NCBI GenBank assembly: GCA_016874055.1
Contig: VGVG01000003.1
Coordinates: 62,001 to 126,000, forward strand
Origin: Gammaproteobacteria bacterium
GTDB taxonomy: Bacteria; Pseudomonadota; Gammaproteobacteria; Steroidobacterales; Steroidobacteraceae
Length of the DNA: 64,000 nt
Direction: 5' to 3'
Shown: positions 34,874-43,066 of the stretch, piece by piece
Layout: each line of letters starts with the position of its first letter
How positions within the stretch are numbered: the stretch's first letter is position 1
Made by a program: the position numbers and the translations under genes
The notes under the pieces: model-generated
What the model was told of the DNA's origin: nothing
The model's database searches: none
What the model saw: the letters and a program-made list of their open reading frames with translations, nothing else

Positions 34874-35311
34874 TTGCGCCGCAACAAGACTCGGGGCTTT
34901 ACGCTCATCGAAATAATGGTCGTCGTTGTAATCATCGGCCTAATGGCGGCATTCATCGTTCCGCGGGTGATGGACCGAGTCGATGAAGCTCGGGTCACCA
35001 AAGTCCGGGCAGATCTTCAGGCCATCGAGACTGCACTTGCGATGTACCGCTTAGATACGGCGCGTCTGCCTAGTACGACTCAAGGGCTCACAGCTTTAGT
35101 TCAGAAGCCCGAAGATCCTGCTCTTCGTAATTGGCGCACGGGGGGCTACATGACTCGCGTCTCTGCGGACCCTTGGGGTAATAATTATCAATATCGCCAA
35201 CCAGGGACGCGCGGGACCGAGTTTGATCTGTACTCGCTTGGACCAGACGGCCAGCAAGGCAGCCCTGAGGCCGATCAGGATAACATCGGTACCGGGTCGC
35301 TTAATAATTGA
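34874..35311 (+). CDS. gspG: Type II secretion major pseudopilin
   Basis: A 145-residue major pseudopilin that forms the piston of type II secretion. The prepilin motif is RGFTLIEIMVVVVIIGLMAAF with cleavage after Gly and Glu at position 5 of the mature protein. The TTG at 34874 is chosen because GGAGG lies seven bases upstream and yields a normal eight-residue leader; ATG codons at 34844 and 34859 lack a properly spaced site. The C-terminal YSLGPDGQQGSPEADQDNIG calcium-binding end and LPSTTQGLTALVQKP are typical of GspG. It leads gspG-N. Confidence 0.93.
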   Translation: MRRNKTRGFTLIEIMVVVVIIGLMAAFIVPRVMDRVDEARVTKVRADLQAIETALAMYRLDTARLPSTTQGLTALVQKPEDPALRNWRTGGYMTRVSADPWGNNYQYRQPGTRGTEFDLYSLGPDGQQGSPEADQDNIGTGSLNN

Positions 35312-35327
35312 GCCTGCTCGCGCGGTA

Positions 35328-35855
35328 ATGCCGATGCTCGGCCAACACCCGCGCTCCCGGGGATTCACCCTCGTCGAAGTTCTGGTTGTCCTCTCAATCA
35401 TCGCGATCGTACTGGGAGGCGCTTTAATCTCTCTCGGACTGATCGATAGACGGGACGAACCGCCCGAAGAGCTCGAGCGCCTTAGTACCCTCATGATCGA
35501 ATTACGCGAAAAGGCCGAACTCGAAAATCGTCCTTACGGTCTTCAGTTATCCTCCGACGGTTACGAATTCTTAGTTTTCGATACACGATCTGTACGATGG
35601 CTACGCATGAACGATCGGCACTTCTTACACGGTCCCTGGCCTAGCGGCGCGTCTATTGCGCTCGATGTTGAGGGCCGACGAGTGATTATTAAACCGCGCG
35701 CCGAGCGCGATGATCCCGTACCCGAGCTGGGTGTCGATGGTTTGGGTGAATACACCTCGTTCGATCTACGAGTGGCGAATCCAGACTCACCCAAACCGTG
35801 GCGCCTCAGTCCCGACGAAAATGGCGATTTGGCGTTACGACGGACAGATCGATGA
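35328..35855 (+). CDS. gspH: Type II secretion minor pseudopilin GspH
   Basis: A 175-residue minor pseudopilin. The N-terminal prepilin peptidase motif RGFTLVEVLVVLSIIAIVLG is intact and is followed by a beta-rich periplasmic domain (YGLQLSSDGYEFLVFDTRS). ATG 35328 is chosen; a longer in-frame extension back into gspG is rejected. It lies 16 bases after gspG and its stop overlaps the gspI start. GspH caps or anchors the pseudopilus tip complex with I, J and K. Confidence 0.87.
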   Translation: MPMLGQHPRSRGFTLVEVLVVLSIIAIVLGGALISLGLIDRRDEPPEELERLSTLMIELREKAELENRPYGLQLSSDGYEFLVFDTRSVRWLRMNDRHFLHGPWPSGASIALDVEGRRVIIKPRAERDDPVPELGVDGLGEYTSFDLRVANPDSPKPWRLSPDENGDLALRRTDR

Positions 35856-36286
35856 GCCATCCTCTGAAGAAGAGGTCGTACGGATTCACGCTTATCGAAG
35901 TACTCGTCGCGCTGGTAATCGTGGCGCTCGGCGTGGCGGCAGCGATGTCCGCTCTGTTGTCCGCTGCAAATGGAACAGACCGGTTGCGTGAACGCACCTA
36001 TGCCGAGTGGGTAGCGATAAACCGAATCACCGAAACTCGAATCGATGCGTCGTTTCCAGCGCTAGGTCGAACCGAGGGCGTATCACGCATGGCCGATAAG
36101 GATTGGCAGTGGCGACAAGACATTCGCGCCACGGCCATCGAGGGCGTGGTGCAAATTATCGTCGAGGTTCGATCTCAGGGTAGCGAGAGTTGGATCGTCA
36201 CCCTTAGCGGCGCCAGAGGTCGCGACGTGGTTTCAGCGCAGTCAGCCGATGGCCTTTGGGATACGGCTGAACGAGCTCAACCATGA
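35852..36286 (+). CDS. gspI: Type II secretion minor pseudopilin GspI
   Basis: A 144-residue minor pseudopilin. Prepilin motif YGFTLIEVLVALVIVALGVA is followed by a WVAINRITETRID segment and a beta-rich C-terminal part. The ATG overlaps the gspH stop as ATGA, and its end overlaps gspJ likewise. It forms the tip complex with GspJ and GspK. Confidence 0.88.
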   Translation: MSHPLKKRSYGFTLIEVLVALVIVALGVAAAMSALLSAANGTDRLRERTYAEWVAINRITETRIDASFPALGRTEGVSRMADKDWQWRQDIRATAIEGVVQIIVEVRSQGSESWIVTLSGARGRDVVSAQSADGLWDTAERAQP

Positions 36287-36951
36287 GTCCGAGGGAATTG
36301 ATCCCATACGGAATTGACCGTTCAGTGACTCCACATCGAAAAATTGACGGCTTTACCTTGATCGAGTTACTGGTTGCGTTGTTCGTCGCAAGTGCGATGT
36401 TTGCGCTCGGATACGGCGCATTGACCGATATCGCCCGACATCGAATCGAGACTAAAAACACCCAAACGAGTTTAAGCGACGTCCAGCGCACCATTCGCGT
36501 GATAATTGATGACATATCACAACTCAATCCGCGACCAATTCGTGACCAAATCGGCCGCACGTCCATCCCGGCGCTATTGGCCGAACCGGGAACGCCGTCC
36601 CGGTTTGCCCTGACACGGGGCGGTAGAGTACCCACTTCGATGTACGCCTCTAGTAGCCTTCAACGCGTCGAGTATATTCTTGAGAACAGCCGTCTCGTTC
36701 GCCTTGTCTGGCCAGTGCTCGATAGCGCGCAGTCCACCGATACCTCCCGTCGCGTGCTCATGCGAAGTGTTCGAGGACTCGAATTGCGCTATCTCGATGA
36801 TCTTGGCGAGTGGCGTAAAGATTGGCCGCCAGCTGTCTCTGGCGAGCAGAATGGACTCGTGATTCAACGAGTTCGGCCAAAAGCCATCGAAGTTGTTCTA
36901 CTAACGGAGGGCCACGGCACTCTGCGTCGCCTGATCGAGGTGCCACGGTGA
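36283..36951 (+). CDS. gspJ: Type II secretion minor pseudopilin GspJ
   Basis: A 222-residue minor pseudopilin with prepilin motif DGFTLIELLVALFVASAMFA and a long beta-rich periplasmic domain (DVQRTIRVIIDDISQLNPRP, RGLELRYLDDLGEW). It has a 22-residue leader, longer than in gspG, which is usual for this subunit. It overlaps gspI upstream and gspK downstream by four bases. Confidence 0.88.
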   Translation: MSPRELIPYGIDRSVTPHRKIDGFTLIELLVALFVASAMFALGYGALTDIARHRIETKNTQTSLSDVQRTIRVIIDDISQLNPRPIRDQIGRTSIPALLAEPGTPSRFALTRGGRVPTSMYASSSLQRVEYILENSRLVRLVWPVLDSAQSTDTSRRVLMRSVRGLELRYLDDLGEWRKDWPPAVSGEQNGLVIQRVRPKAIEVVLLTEGHGTLRRLIEVPR

Positions 36952-37892
36952 GACAGCGAGGTGTCGCCTTACTTACCGCGCTCATCGTTGTAGCGATCAC
37001 ATCCGCCATTGCGACTGCTATTTTCTTTGAAACCGGTCTTCTGCTACGTCGTTCTGAAGGGGGAATTGCACGAGAGCGTGCGATGTTACTCGCGGGGGCT
37101 GTCGAAGCTGCAGCGGCACGCATTCTTCGCGAAGAGCTTGATACGGGAACTGTACCAGTCCATCCGGCGCAACGTTGGTCCACGTCGCTCGGTCCGATTG
37201 AGATCGAGCACGCTGGCATCGTCACGGGACGAGTGGTTGATCTGCAGGGTCGTTTCAATCTCAACAGCCTTCGCACTGCCACCGGAGAAACCGATCCAGT
37301 AGCACTCGAGGTATTGACGCGGTTGCTAGGGGTGCTCGAGATTGATCCGAAATGGGCGCCAAGGATTGCCGACTGGATCGACGCAGACGATATCCCTTCG
37401 ATCGCCGGCGCGGAGGATGACTTCTATACCTCGCGGAAACCGAGCTATCGCCCGCCTAATCGCCCGATCACGTCAACCACCGAGCTAATGTTAGTACCTG
37501 ACTTTGATGTTGCCAGCTATGCGCGTCTCGCGCCGCATGTATCGGCGTTGCCGCGTGATACAAAGATCAACCTTTGCTCGGCCTCGGCCGCTCTCCTCGA
37601 TGCGCTAAGCGACGAAAGGCAATGGGTCGGTGCGGAGCAGTTTCTCGCCCGTAATCGAGAACGGGAGTGCTTTCCTCGGCGTGATGTATTTCGGGCGGGG
37701 TTCGGCGACGTCGCGGCATTCGCGCAACTTGATCAGGCACTCGGGCTCGGCGAACGTAGTTGGTATTTTCAACTTCAGACCGAAGCTGTCATTGGCACGA
37801 GTCGGTTCTCCTTGTACAGTCTACTTCGTTACGAAAGCGCTCCACCCTCGCCGCCCGGGATGCGAGTGCTTTTGAGACAAACGGCTGAGTAA
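36948..37892 (+). CDS. gspK: Type II secretion minor pseudopilin GspK
   Basis: A 314-residue GspK. The GTG at 36948 overlaps the gspJ stop; a longer in-frame start upstream (36822) lies entirely within gspJ and is rejected. The N terminus RQRGVALLTALIVVAITSAI shows the family's short leader and, as in other GspK proteins, no Glu at mature position 5. The large helical insert and the SAL-like C-terminal region (LPRDTKINLCSASAALLDAL) are present. GspK closes the pseudopilus tip. Confidence 0.88.
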   Translation: MRQRGVALLTALIVVAITSAIATAIFFETGLLLRRSEGGIARERAMLLAGAVEAAAARILREELDTGTVPVHPAQRWSTSLGPIEIEHAGIVTGRVVDLQGRFNLNSLRTATGETDPVALEVLTRLLGVLEIDPKWAPRIADWIDADDIPSIAGAEDDFYTSRKPSYRPPNRPITSTTELMLVPDFDVASYARLAPHVSALPRDTKINLCSASAALLDALSDERQWVGAEQFLARNRERECFPRRDVFRAGFGDVAAFAQLDQALGLGERSWYFQLQTEAVIGTSRFSLYSLLRYESAPPSPPGMRVLLRQTAE

Positions 37893-37904
37893 CCTGTCCC
37901 CGCC

Positions 37905-39098
37905 ATGACTGAAACACTTTTCATTTATTTTTCATCCCCCGATCCAACACAGGTCGTCGAGGCGACCGTCGTTTCCTCGGATGGCTCGGTATCGAAGGCC
38001 TCATTCACAACAACGCTGGAGTCGGTGGCAACGTCATTCGGCGAACTACCGTTGGTCGTGCTGATCCCAGGATCAAAAGCTCTGTGTACGACGGCAGTGC
38101 TCCCCAAAGTTCGCACTAGTCAAATCCGGCGAATGCTGCCGTTCGCTCTCGAAGAACAAATCGCAGGGGAACTCGAACAGCAGCATTTTGCCATGGGACG
38201 CCCGTCGCTAGGTACTGGCGCATCCGCAAGTAGTAGTCTGTCCGTTCCTGTTGCAGTCATCCAACATCAAACTCTCCAGAGCTACCTCGATCCGTTGCGG
38301 TCGTTCGGTCTTGAGCCTGCTCAAATGCTGCTTGACCAAGAATGCATCGCAGGGAAACCCGGTGATGTCGTTGCGTGGGTACAGGGCGAGGAGGTATTTT
38401 TACGTACGCCCTCCGGTCTAGGCCTTCGATGCCGAGCCAATGATTTACAGACTACGCTCGGCTTGCTGCCGAATGAACCTCCGATGTCCACACTCGGGCT
38501 GCAAGTCGTTGGAACGTCGCTGACTGAGCCGATGAACCCTTTTTTTGAGAAAATCGATCAACGATTTGCGAGGATTTTTTCTACTGATATCGGAGAGAGC
38601 CCCTTGAATTGGCTCGTTTCTCAGCGCGTGCTCGCCGATCCCATTAATCTCTTGCAGGGCGAATGGCGATCGCGACGATCACAAACCTTGCTCTCCGAAA
38701 AATGGCGACGACCCGTTGCTCTGGCTGCGACTCTGCTGTTACTGATTGTCATTGACCAAGCCAACACTTGGCGGATCGCTGCAGCTGAGGAGACCAACCT
38801 GAATTTAGCCATTTCTCAAACCGGTATTGACCCAGACGTATCGTCGACTGGGTTGATAAAAATATCGCCTATGCGCCGAGTGCTTCTCGATCTCGCAAAT
38901 GCTGGAGTGCGCGATAACGTCCTAAATTCGATCGTTATGGATGGTGCTATCATCCGAATAACGCTCGCGAGCGGCCGGTCGGCCGAGCCACTCAATGAGC
39001 TGCTCGGTGCTTTAGGGTGGCGATTGTCGACAGGGAAAGACGAGCAAGGTCATGTTGTGATTACGCTCAGCGTAACCGATGCAGGCGATGCCACGTGA
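37905..39098 (+). CDS. gspL: Type II secretion inner-membrane protein GspL
   Basis: A 397-residue bitopic protein that couples the GspE ATPase to the membrane platform. The N-terminal cytoplasmic actin-like domain (LFIYFSSPDPTQVVEATVVS, VRTSQIRRMLPFALEEQIAG), one membrane helix at about residues 266-285 (PVALAATLLLLIVIDQAN) and a C-terminal periplasmic ferredoxin-like domain are seen. Its stop overlaps gspM by one base (TGATG). Twelve bases follow gspK. Identity rests on plan and position. Confidence 0.85.
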   Translation: MTETLFIYFSSPDPTQVVEATVVSSDGSVSKASFTTTLESVATSFGELPLVVLIPGSKALCTTAVLPKVRTSQIRRMLPFALEEQIAGELEQQHFAMGRPSLGTGASASSSLSVPVAVIQHQTLQSYLDPLRSFGLEPAQMLLDQECIAGKPGDVVAWVQGEEVFLRTPSGLGLRCRANDLQTTLGLLPNEPPMSTLGLQVVGTSLTEPMNPFFEKIDQRFARIFSTDIGESPLNWLVSQRVLADPINLLQGEWRSRRSQTLLSEKWRRPVALAATLLLLIVIDQANTWRIAAAEETNLNLAISQTGIDPDVSSTGLIKISPMRRVLLDLANAGVRDNVLNSIVMDGAIIRITLASGRSAEPLNELLGALGWRLSTGKDEQGHVVITLSVTDAGDAT

Positions 39099-39574
39099 TG
39101 AACTACCTTCAAATATTTAAAGATCGCTACACTGCGCTTGGGGAGCGCGATCAGCGTGCGCTACGGCTCGGCGGCCTGAGCATTGTAGCGACCCTGTTAA
39201 TCGCCGCCGTGTTCACCGTGATCACCGAATCGCGAAACACAGTCGCGCGCGTCAATGAAAAACGCCAGGTCCTTGCCGATACGCCCGCCTTACAAGACCG
39301 CGTACAGCGCTTACAGCGGCTTGGACCCTATAACGCCTTGCCGCTTGAGGCGCTCGCTCGACGTATCGCGCAAAGCCAGTCGATCGAACTCATTATCGAA
39401 ACCGGCCAAGGCCCTGCAGTCCGAGTACGAGGCAGCGGTATACCTTTCGATGCGGCGATGGCGATGCTGGGAGACTTTGAGGCGACATCCATTGCCGTGA
39501 CCCGCGCGACAGTGGTTGCAGCAGGTTCTGGACGCGTGGATTTCGAGTTGGATCTACAACCGCCTGCACCGTGA
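39098..39574 (+). CDS. gspM: Type II secretion inner-membrane protein GspM
   Basis: A 158-residue protein with one membrane helix near residues 27-46 (GLSIVATLLIAAVFTVI) and a periplasmic domain with a ferredoxin-like fold. It pairs with GspL. ATG at 39098 overlaps the gspL stop (TGATG) and its stop overlaps the gspN GTG. Sequence similarity within GspM is low, so assignment relies on size, topology and place. Confidence 0.82.
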   Translation: MNYLQIFKDRYTALGERDQRALRLGGLSIVATLLIAAVFTVITESRNTVARVNEKRQVLADTPALQDRVQRLQRLGPYNALPLEALARRIAQSQSIELIIETGQGPAVRVRGSGIPFDAAMAMLGDFEATSIAVTRATVVAAGSGRVDFELDLQPPAP

Positions 39575-40281
39575 GCGGGCGAAGAACGACCATCGGACTA
39601 ATTTCGCTTGGCGTCATGGTGGGCGTGATTCTTTGGCCGCCTGCGACGGTGATTACTCGCTCTCTCCCGAAATCGATCACTTGCGCCGACCTTTCGGGCA
39701 CTGTCTGGCGCGGCCAATGCTCTGGGCTTAGCGTGCGCGGCAGTCGATCGGGAGCGATACAGTGGCACATTCGCGCGCCCGACAATTCTCCTGCCGGCTT
39801 GCGGGTAGATCTGATGTGGAAGAAATCCGAATCGCTCGCACAAGGCACGCTGACCCTACCTCTTAGTGGAGCTAGCTCGCTTCGGGTTGGTAACAGCGCC
39901 GTCGAACTCCAAACTCTGCGCAACGCACTTCCAGCCGATCTTATTCTTGGTGCCTTGGTCGGTGTCTCGGGAACACTCAACACCTCAAATCTTTTGCTCG
40001 AGTTTGAGTCGGGGCGACTTGCTGGACTGACGGGCAATATCATTTTATACAACGCTCGTCTGCTGAAGTCAGGCGCATCGATTGGACCCTTTAGTGGTCA
40101 GTTCCGCGGCGCAGACGGGTCGCTCCGTGACCTCGGCGGCGCCTTAGGTTTGTCCGCCACAGTAAAGATCAGCGATGGGGCGTTTCGCAGCCTATTTCGT
40201 CTCGTACCGCGCGATGCGAGCGTTCTACGTGGTTTCAGCGCGAGTACACCACTCGAGGCTGAGGTAGAGGGTCGGCTCTAG
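39571..40281 (+). CDS. gspN: Type II secretion protein GspN
   Basis: A 236-residue protein with one N-terminal membrane segment (GLISLGVMVGVILWPPATVI) followed by a periplasmic beta-rich domain (LSGTVWRGQCSGLSVRGSRS, which is the typical GspN start). GTG at 39571 overlaps the gspM stop by four bases. The 3' end overlaps the convergent aminotransferase gene by four bases. GspN occurs only in some systems and its exact role is unknown. Confidence 0.83.
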   Translation: MSGRRTTIGLISLGVMVGVILWPPATVITRSLPKSITCADLSGTVWRGQCSGLSVRGSRSGAIQWHIRAPDNSPAGLRVDLMWKKSESLAQGTLTLPLSGASSLRVGNSAVELQTLRNALPADLILGALVGVSGTLNTSNLLLEFESGRLAGLTGNIILYNARLLKSGASIGPFSGQFRGADGSLRDLGGALGLSATVKISDGAFRSLFRLVPRDASVLRGFSASTPLEAEVEGRL

Positions 40282-41516
40282 ACGCGCTGCGACGGCTTTG
40301 ATCGATACTCGTCGAGCAATTCACCAATCCGCGAGAATACGATTTGCAGGGTCGTCGCGTCGGGAAGGTTGGTGATCCGGACGTGCGTGTTGTACGGAAC
40401 GTTGAAACTCACGCCCGGTGCCACAAGTACATGCTTCTTCTCGAGTAAATCGAGAGCGAAGGTCTGATCGTCAAAATCTGGAACGTCATCACCCACGCCG
40501 ACGAACGCGTACAACGCGCCTGCGGGTGCCTTCAGGCGTAGACTCGGGTTAGAGGCGACGGCCGTGAGGATGGCTCGTCGTGATTCGTACAACCGACCGC
40601 CGGGGGCCGTGAGCTCTCGGATACTTTGATAACCCCCGAGTGCAGTTTGCACCGCCCACTGCCCTGGAACGTTGCTACATAAGCGGAGCGACGCCAGGAG
40701 TTCCATCGCATCGATGAAATTCTTTGCTAAATGGATATTACCGGATACCACTGCCCAACCGACGCGGTAGCCACAAGCACGATACACCTTCGACAAACCA
40801 GACATCGTGACGCACACGGAATCTTTTACAAGTGTCGCCATCGGCACGAACTCGGCGCCGTCGTAGGTAATTTGGTCGTATATCTCATCGCAAAGCAGCA
40901 CGAAGCCGCGAGTCTCAGAAAGACGCGCGAGGGCCTTAAGCACCTCGTACGGATACACCGCGCCTGTCGGGTTGTTGGGGTTAACGATAACGACGGCGCG
41001 GGTCCGCGTCGTAATCAAAGATTCGATCTCTTCAGGGTCTGGAACAAAACTGTTCTCGGATCGGCAAGGGTAGTGAATGGCACGACCGCGATTAAGATTG
41101 ACGGCCGCTGTCCAGAGCGGGTAGTCCGGACTTGGCACCAGAACCTCATCACCTTCGTTCAGTAAGGCACGTAACGCAATATCAATAAGCTCCGAGACGC
41201 CATTACCAACAAACACCTCCTCGGCTGTGACACCCTGTACGCCTCGCTCTTGCTGCTGCATGACGATGGCTTCTCGCGCCGGAAAAATACCCTTCTGATG
41301 GCAATAGCCCTCGCTGTCCGGAAAGTTTTCGATCATGGCGAGACGCATCGTCTCGGGGGCTCTGAAGCCGAAGAGCGCGGGATTTCCAATGTTGAGCGAT
41401 ATAATCTCATAACCCTTACGAGACAACTCGAGTGCGCGCCTCGCAAGCCTGCCGCGAATCTCGTATCGAATGTTGGCAAGACTGTCGCTGGTTCTGATAG
41501 GGTTTGCGGCCGACAT
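40278..41516 (-). CDS. AlaA-like pyridoxal phosphate aminotransferase
   Basis: A 412-residue class I/II aminotransferase. NPNNPTGAVYPYEVL, LLCDEIYDQITYDGAEF and the Schiff-base Lys in MSGLSKVYRACGYRVGW identify the family. The sequence near the Lys resembles AlaA (YfbQ) of E. coli, which makes alanine from pyruvate and glutamate. GGAG lies five bases before ATG 41516. The gene ends in a four-base overlap with gspN. A link to branched-chain synthesis is possible since related enzymes transaminate valine. Confidence 0.87.
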   Translation of the reverse strand: MSAANPIRTSDSLANIRYEIRGRLARRALELSRKGYEIISLNIGNPALFGFRAPETMRLAMIENFPDSEGYCHQKGIFPAREAIVMQQQERGVQGVTAEEVFVGNGVSELIDIALRALLNEGDEVLVPSPDYPLWTAAVNLNRGRAIHYPCRSENSFVPDPEEIESLITTRTRAVVIVNPNNPTGAVYPYEVLKALARLSETRGFVLLCDEIYDQITYDGAEFVPMATLVKDSVCVTMSGLSKVYRACGYRVGWAVVSGNIHLAKNFIDAMELLASLRLCSNVPGQWAVQTALGGYQSIRELTAPGGRLYESRRAILTAVASNPSLRLKAPAGALYAFVGVGDDVPDFDDQTFALDLLEKKHVLVAPGVSFNVPYNTHVRITNLPDATTLQIVFSRIGELLDEYRSKPSQRV

Positions 41517-41869
41517 GGGAACTCCGAGCCCGCGTTAGGGATACCGAAAAAACACCAAATCAGAATACAGGCTATCGGGTCCTTAAACCAAGCGCTCCCG
41601 GATTGATAACCCCCTACGGTTTAAGTGCGCGCTTGACGAGGGGAGCGGGCTCCGAGGATTTTGGTCGCAAACTATCTTGACAAGGATTAACTTTTCTAAG
41701 TTGGTCTGACGTAGTAATTGGCTCTACGTCGGCGGAGTAATAAAATTATACGTTCCGTGACGGTGCGGTGTAACCCGAGCTGTTCGCAGCGAAAAGTGCG
41801 ACCAGGTATTCGCCCTCGGCGCTCGTTTATACTTTGGCGACCGTACCCCTGCTCATGGTCTTTCGCCCT
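41517..41869. other. Intergenic region with perfect inverted repeat and possible promoter
   Basis: 353 bases between the aminotransferase and the GCDH gene, both on the minus strand, without a gene. GACGTAG and CTACGTC (41708-41714 and 41724-41730) form a perfect 7-bp inverted repeat with a nine-base spacer. TATAAT (minus strand, 41745-41750) with GTTACA (41769-41774) 18 bases upstream is a possible promoter toward the aminotransferase; the inverted repeat lies just after it. A regulator site is inferred. Confidence 0.4.
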
Positions 41870-43033
41870 CTAAAACGCATTGAGTCCGGTCAGCGCACGT
41901 CCAAGCGATAGCTGATGGACGGTTTCAGTCCCCTCATAGGTGATGACGCTCTCGAGGTTGAGTGCGTGACGAATGGGTGCATACTCGGCGAGGATGCCCG
42001 CCCCGCCCAGCAGATCGCGAGCGTCGCGCGCTACCTCGATGGCCGCGCGACAGTTATTCCATTTGGCAAGCGATACCTGAACTGGGGTGAGGATTCCGCG
42101 ATCCTTTCGCCGAGCCAGCTGTAACGACAGCGTCTGACCTACGGCGATCTTCCGCGCCATTTCCGCAAGCCGAATCTGTACAACCTGTGTCGCCGCGAGT
42201 GAGCGACCAAACATCACGCGTTCCTTTGAGTAGTGCAGCGCTTCGTCGAGGCAGGCTTGAGCAGCGCCGAGCACTCCCCAAGAAATTCCGAATCGTGCCT
42301 GAGTCAGACAGGAAAGCGGCGCCTTGAGACCCGCGCTCGAACCCGGCAACATATTTGCTTCGGGTACTACAACGTCATCGAAGAATAGCGCACCCGTCAC
42401 CGACGCGCGCAGCGAGAACTTGCGATCGATTTCTTGGGTAGTGAATCCCGCCATACCGCGCTCAAGTAAAAAGCCTCGGACGCCTTCCTCAGTCAGCGCC
42501 CAAACGACCGCGACATCGGCGATCGGCGCATTGGTGATCCACGTCTTTGATCCGTTGATAACCCAATCCCCACCCTTCCGCCGAGCCGTGGAATTCATAT
42601 TGAGCGGATCGGAGCCGCCATGAGACTCGGTCAGTCCGAAGCAGCCAATGAGTTCACCCTTCGCCATACCCGGCAGCCAGCGTTCCTTTTGCGTCTCCGA
42701 GCCGTAGGTGAAGATGGGATACATGCAGAGCGACGATTGCACCGACACGAAGCTGCGGATCGCAGAGTCCCCTCTTTCGAGCTCCTGACAAATGAGCCCG
42801 TAGCTCACGGCATTGAGGCCTGCACAGCCGTACCCTTCGAGCGAGGACCCTAACAAACCGAGACGCGCCATAGGCGCGATTAAATCTTTGGGAAACGTAT
42901 GGTCAGCGAAGTGACGACCAATGATTGGCAGTACTTCAGCGTCAACGAACCGAGCGACTGAGTCGCGTACCAACCGTTCCTCATCCCGAAGCTCGTCGTT
43001 GATTCCAAGAATATCGAGTCCGTCAGTCGTCAT
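41870..43033 (-). CDS. gcdH: Glutaryl-CoA dehydrogenase-type acyl-CoA dehydrogenase
   Basis: A 387-residue FAD enzyme of the acyl-CoA dehydrogenase family. The plan and sequence fit glutaryl-CoA dehydrogenase, which oxidises and decarboxylates glutaryl-CoA to crotonyl-CoA: ARFVDAEVLPIIGRHFADHT, CFGLTESHGGSDPLNMNST, ARFGISWGVLGAAQACLDEA and ITYEGTETVHQLSLGRALTG with the catalytic Glu. CAGGGGAA precedes the ATG. It lies 33 bases after the CoA transferase. It closes the run leuC-leuD-lyase-CoA transferase-dehydrogenase. A free-standing role in lysine or glutarate breakdown would be normal; a short-chain branched substrate is possible in this context. Confidence 0.88.
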   Translation of the reverse strand: MTTDGLDILGINDELRDEERLVRDSVARFVDAEVLPIIGRHFADHTFPKDLIAPMARLGLLGSSLEGYGCAGLNAVSYGLICQELERGDSAIRSFVSVQSSLCMYPIFTYGSETQKERWLPGMAKGELIGCFGLTESHGGSDPLNMNSTARRKGGDWVINGSKTWITNAPIADVAVVWALTEEGVRGFLLERGMAGFTTQEIDRKFSLRASVTGALFFDDVVVPEANMLPGSSAGLKAPLSCLTQARFGISWGVLGAAQACLDEALHYSKERVMFGRSLAATQVVQIRLAEMARKIAVGQTLSLQLARRKDRGILTPVQVSLAKWNNCRAAIEVARDARDLLGGAGILAEYAPIRHALNLESVITYEGTETVHQLSLGRALTGLNAF

Positions 43034-43066
43034 GCCGCATTCCCCTGAAACGCGCCTACTGTTGAT

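Noticed and set aside
39393-40052. 219-residue minus-strand frame over gspM and gspN
   Set aside because: Opposite two well-placed type II secretion genes and without any domain.
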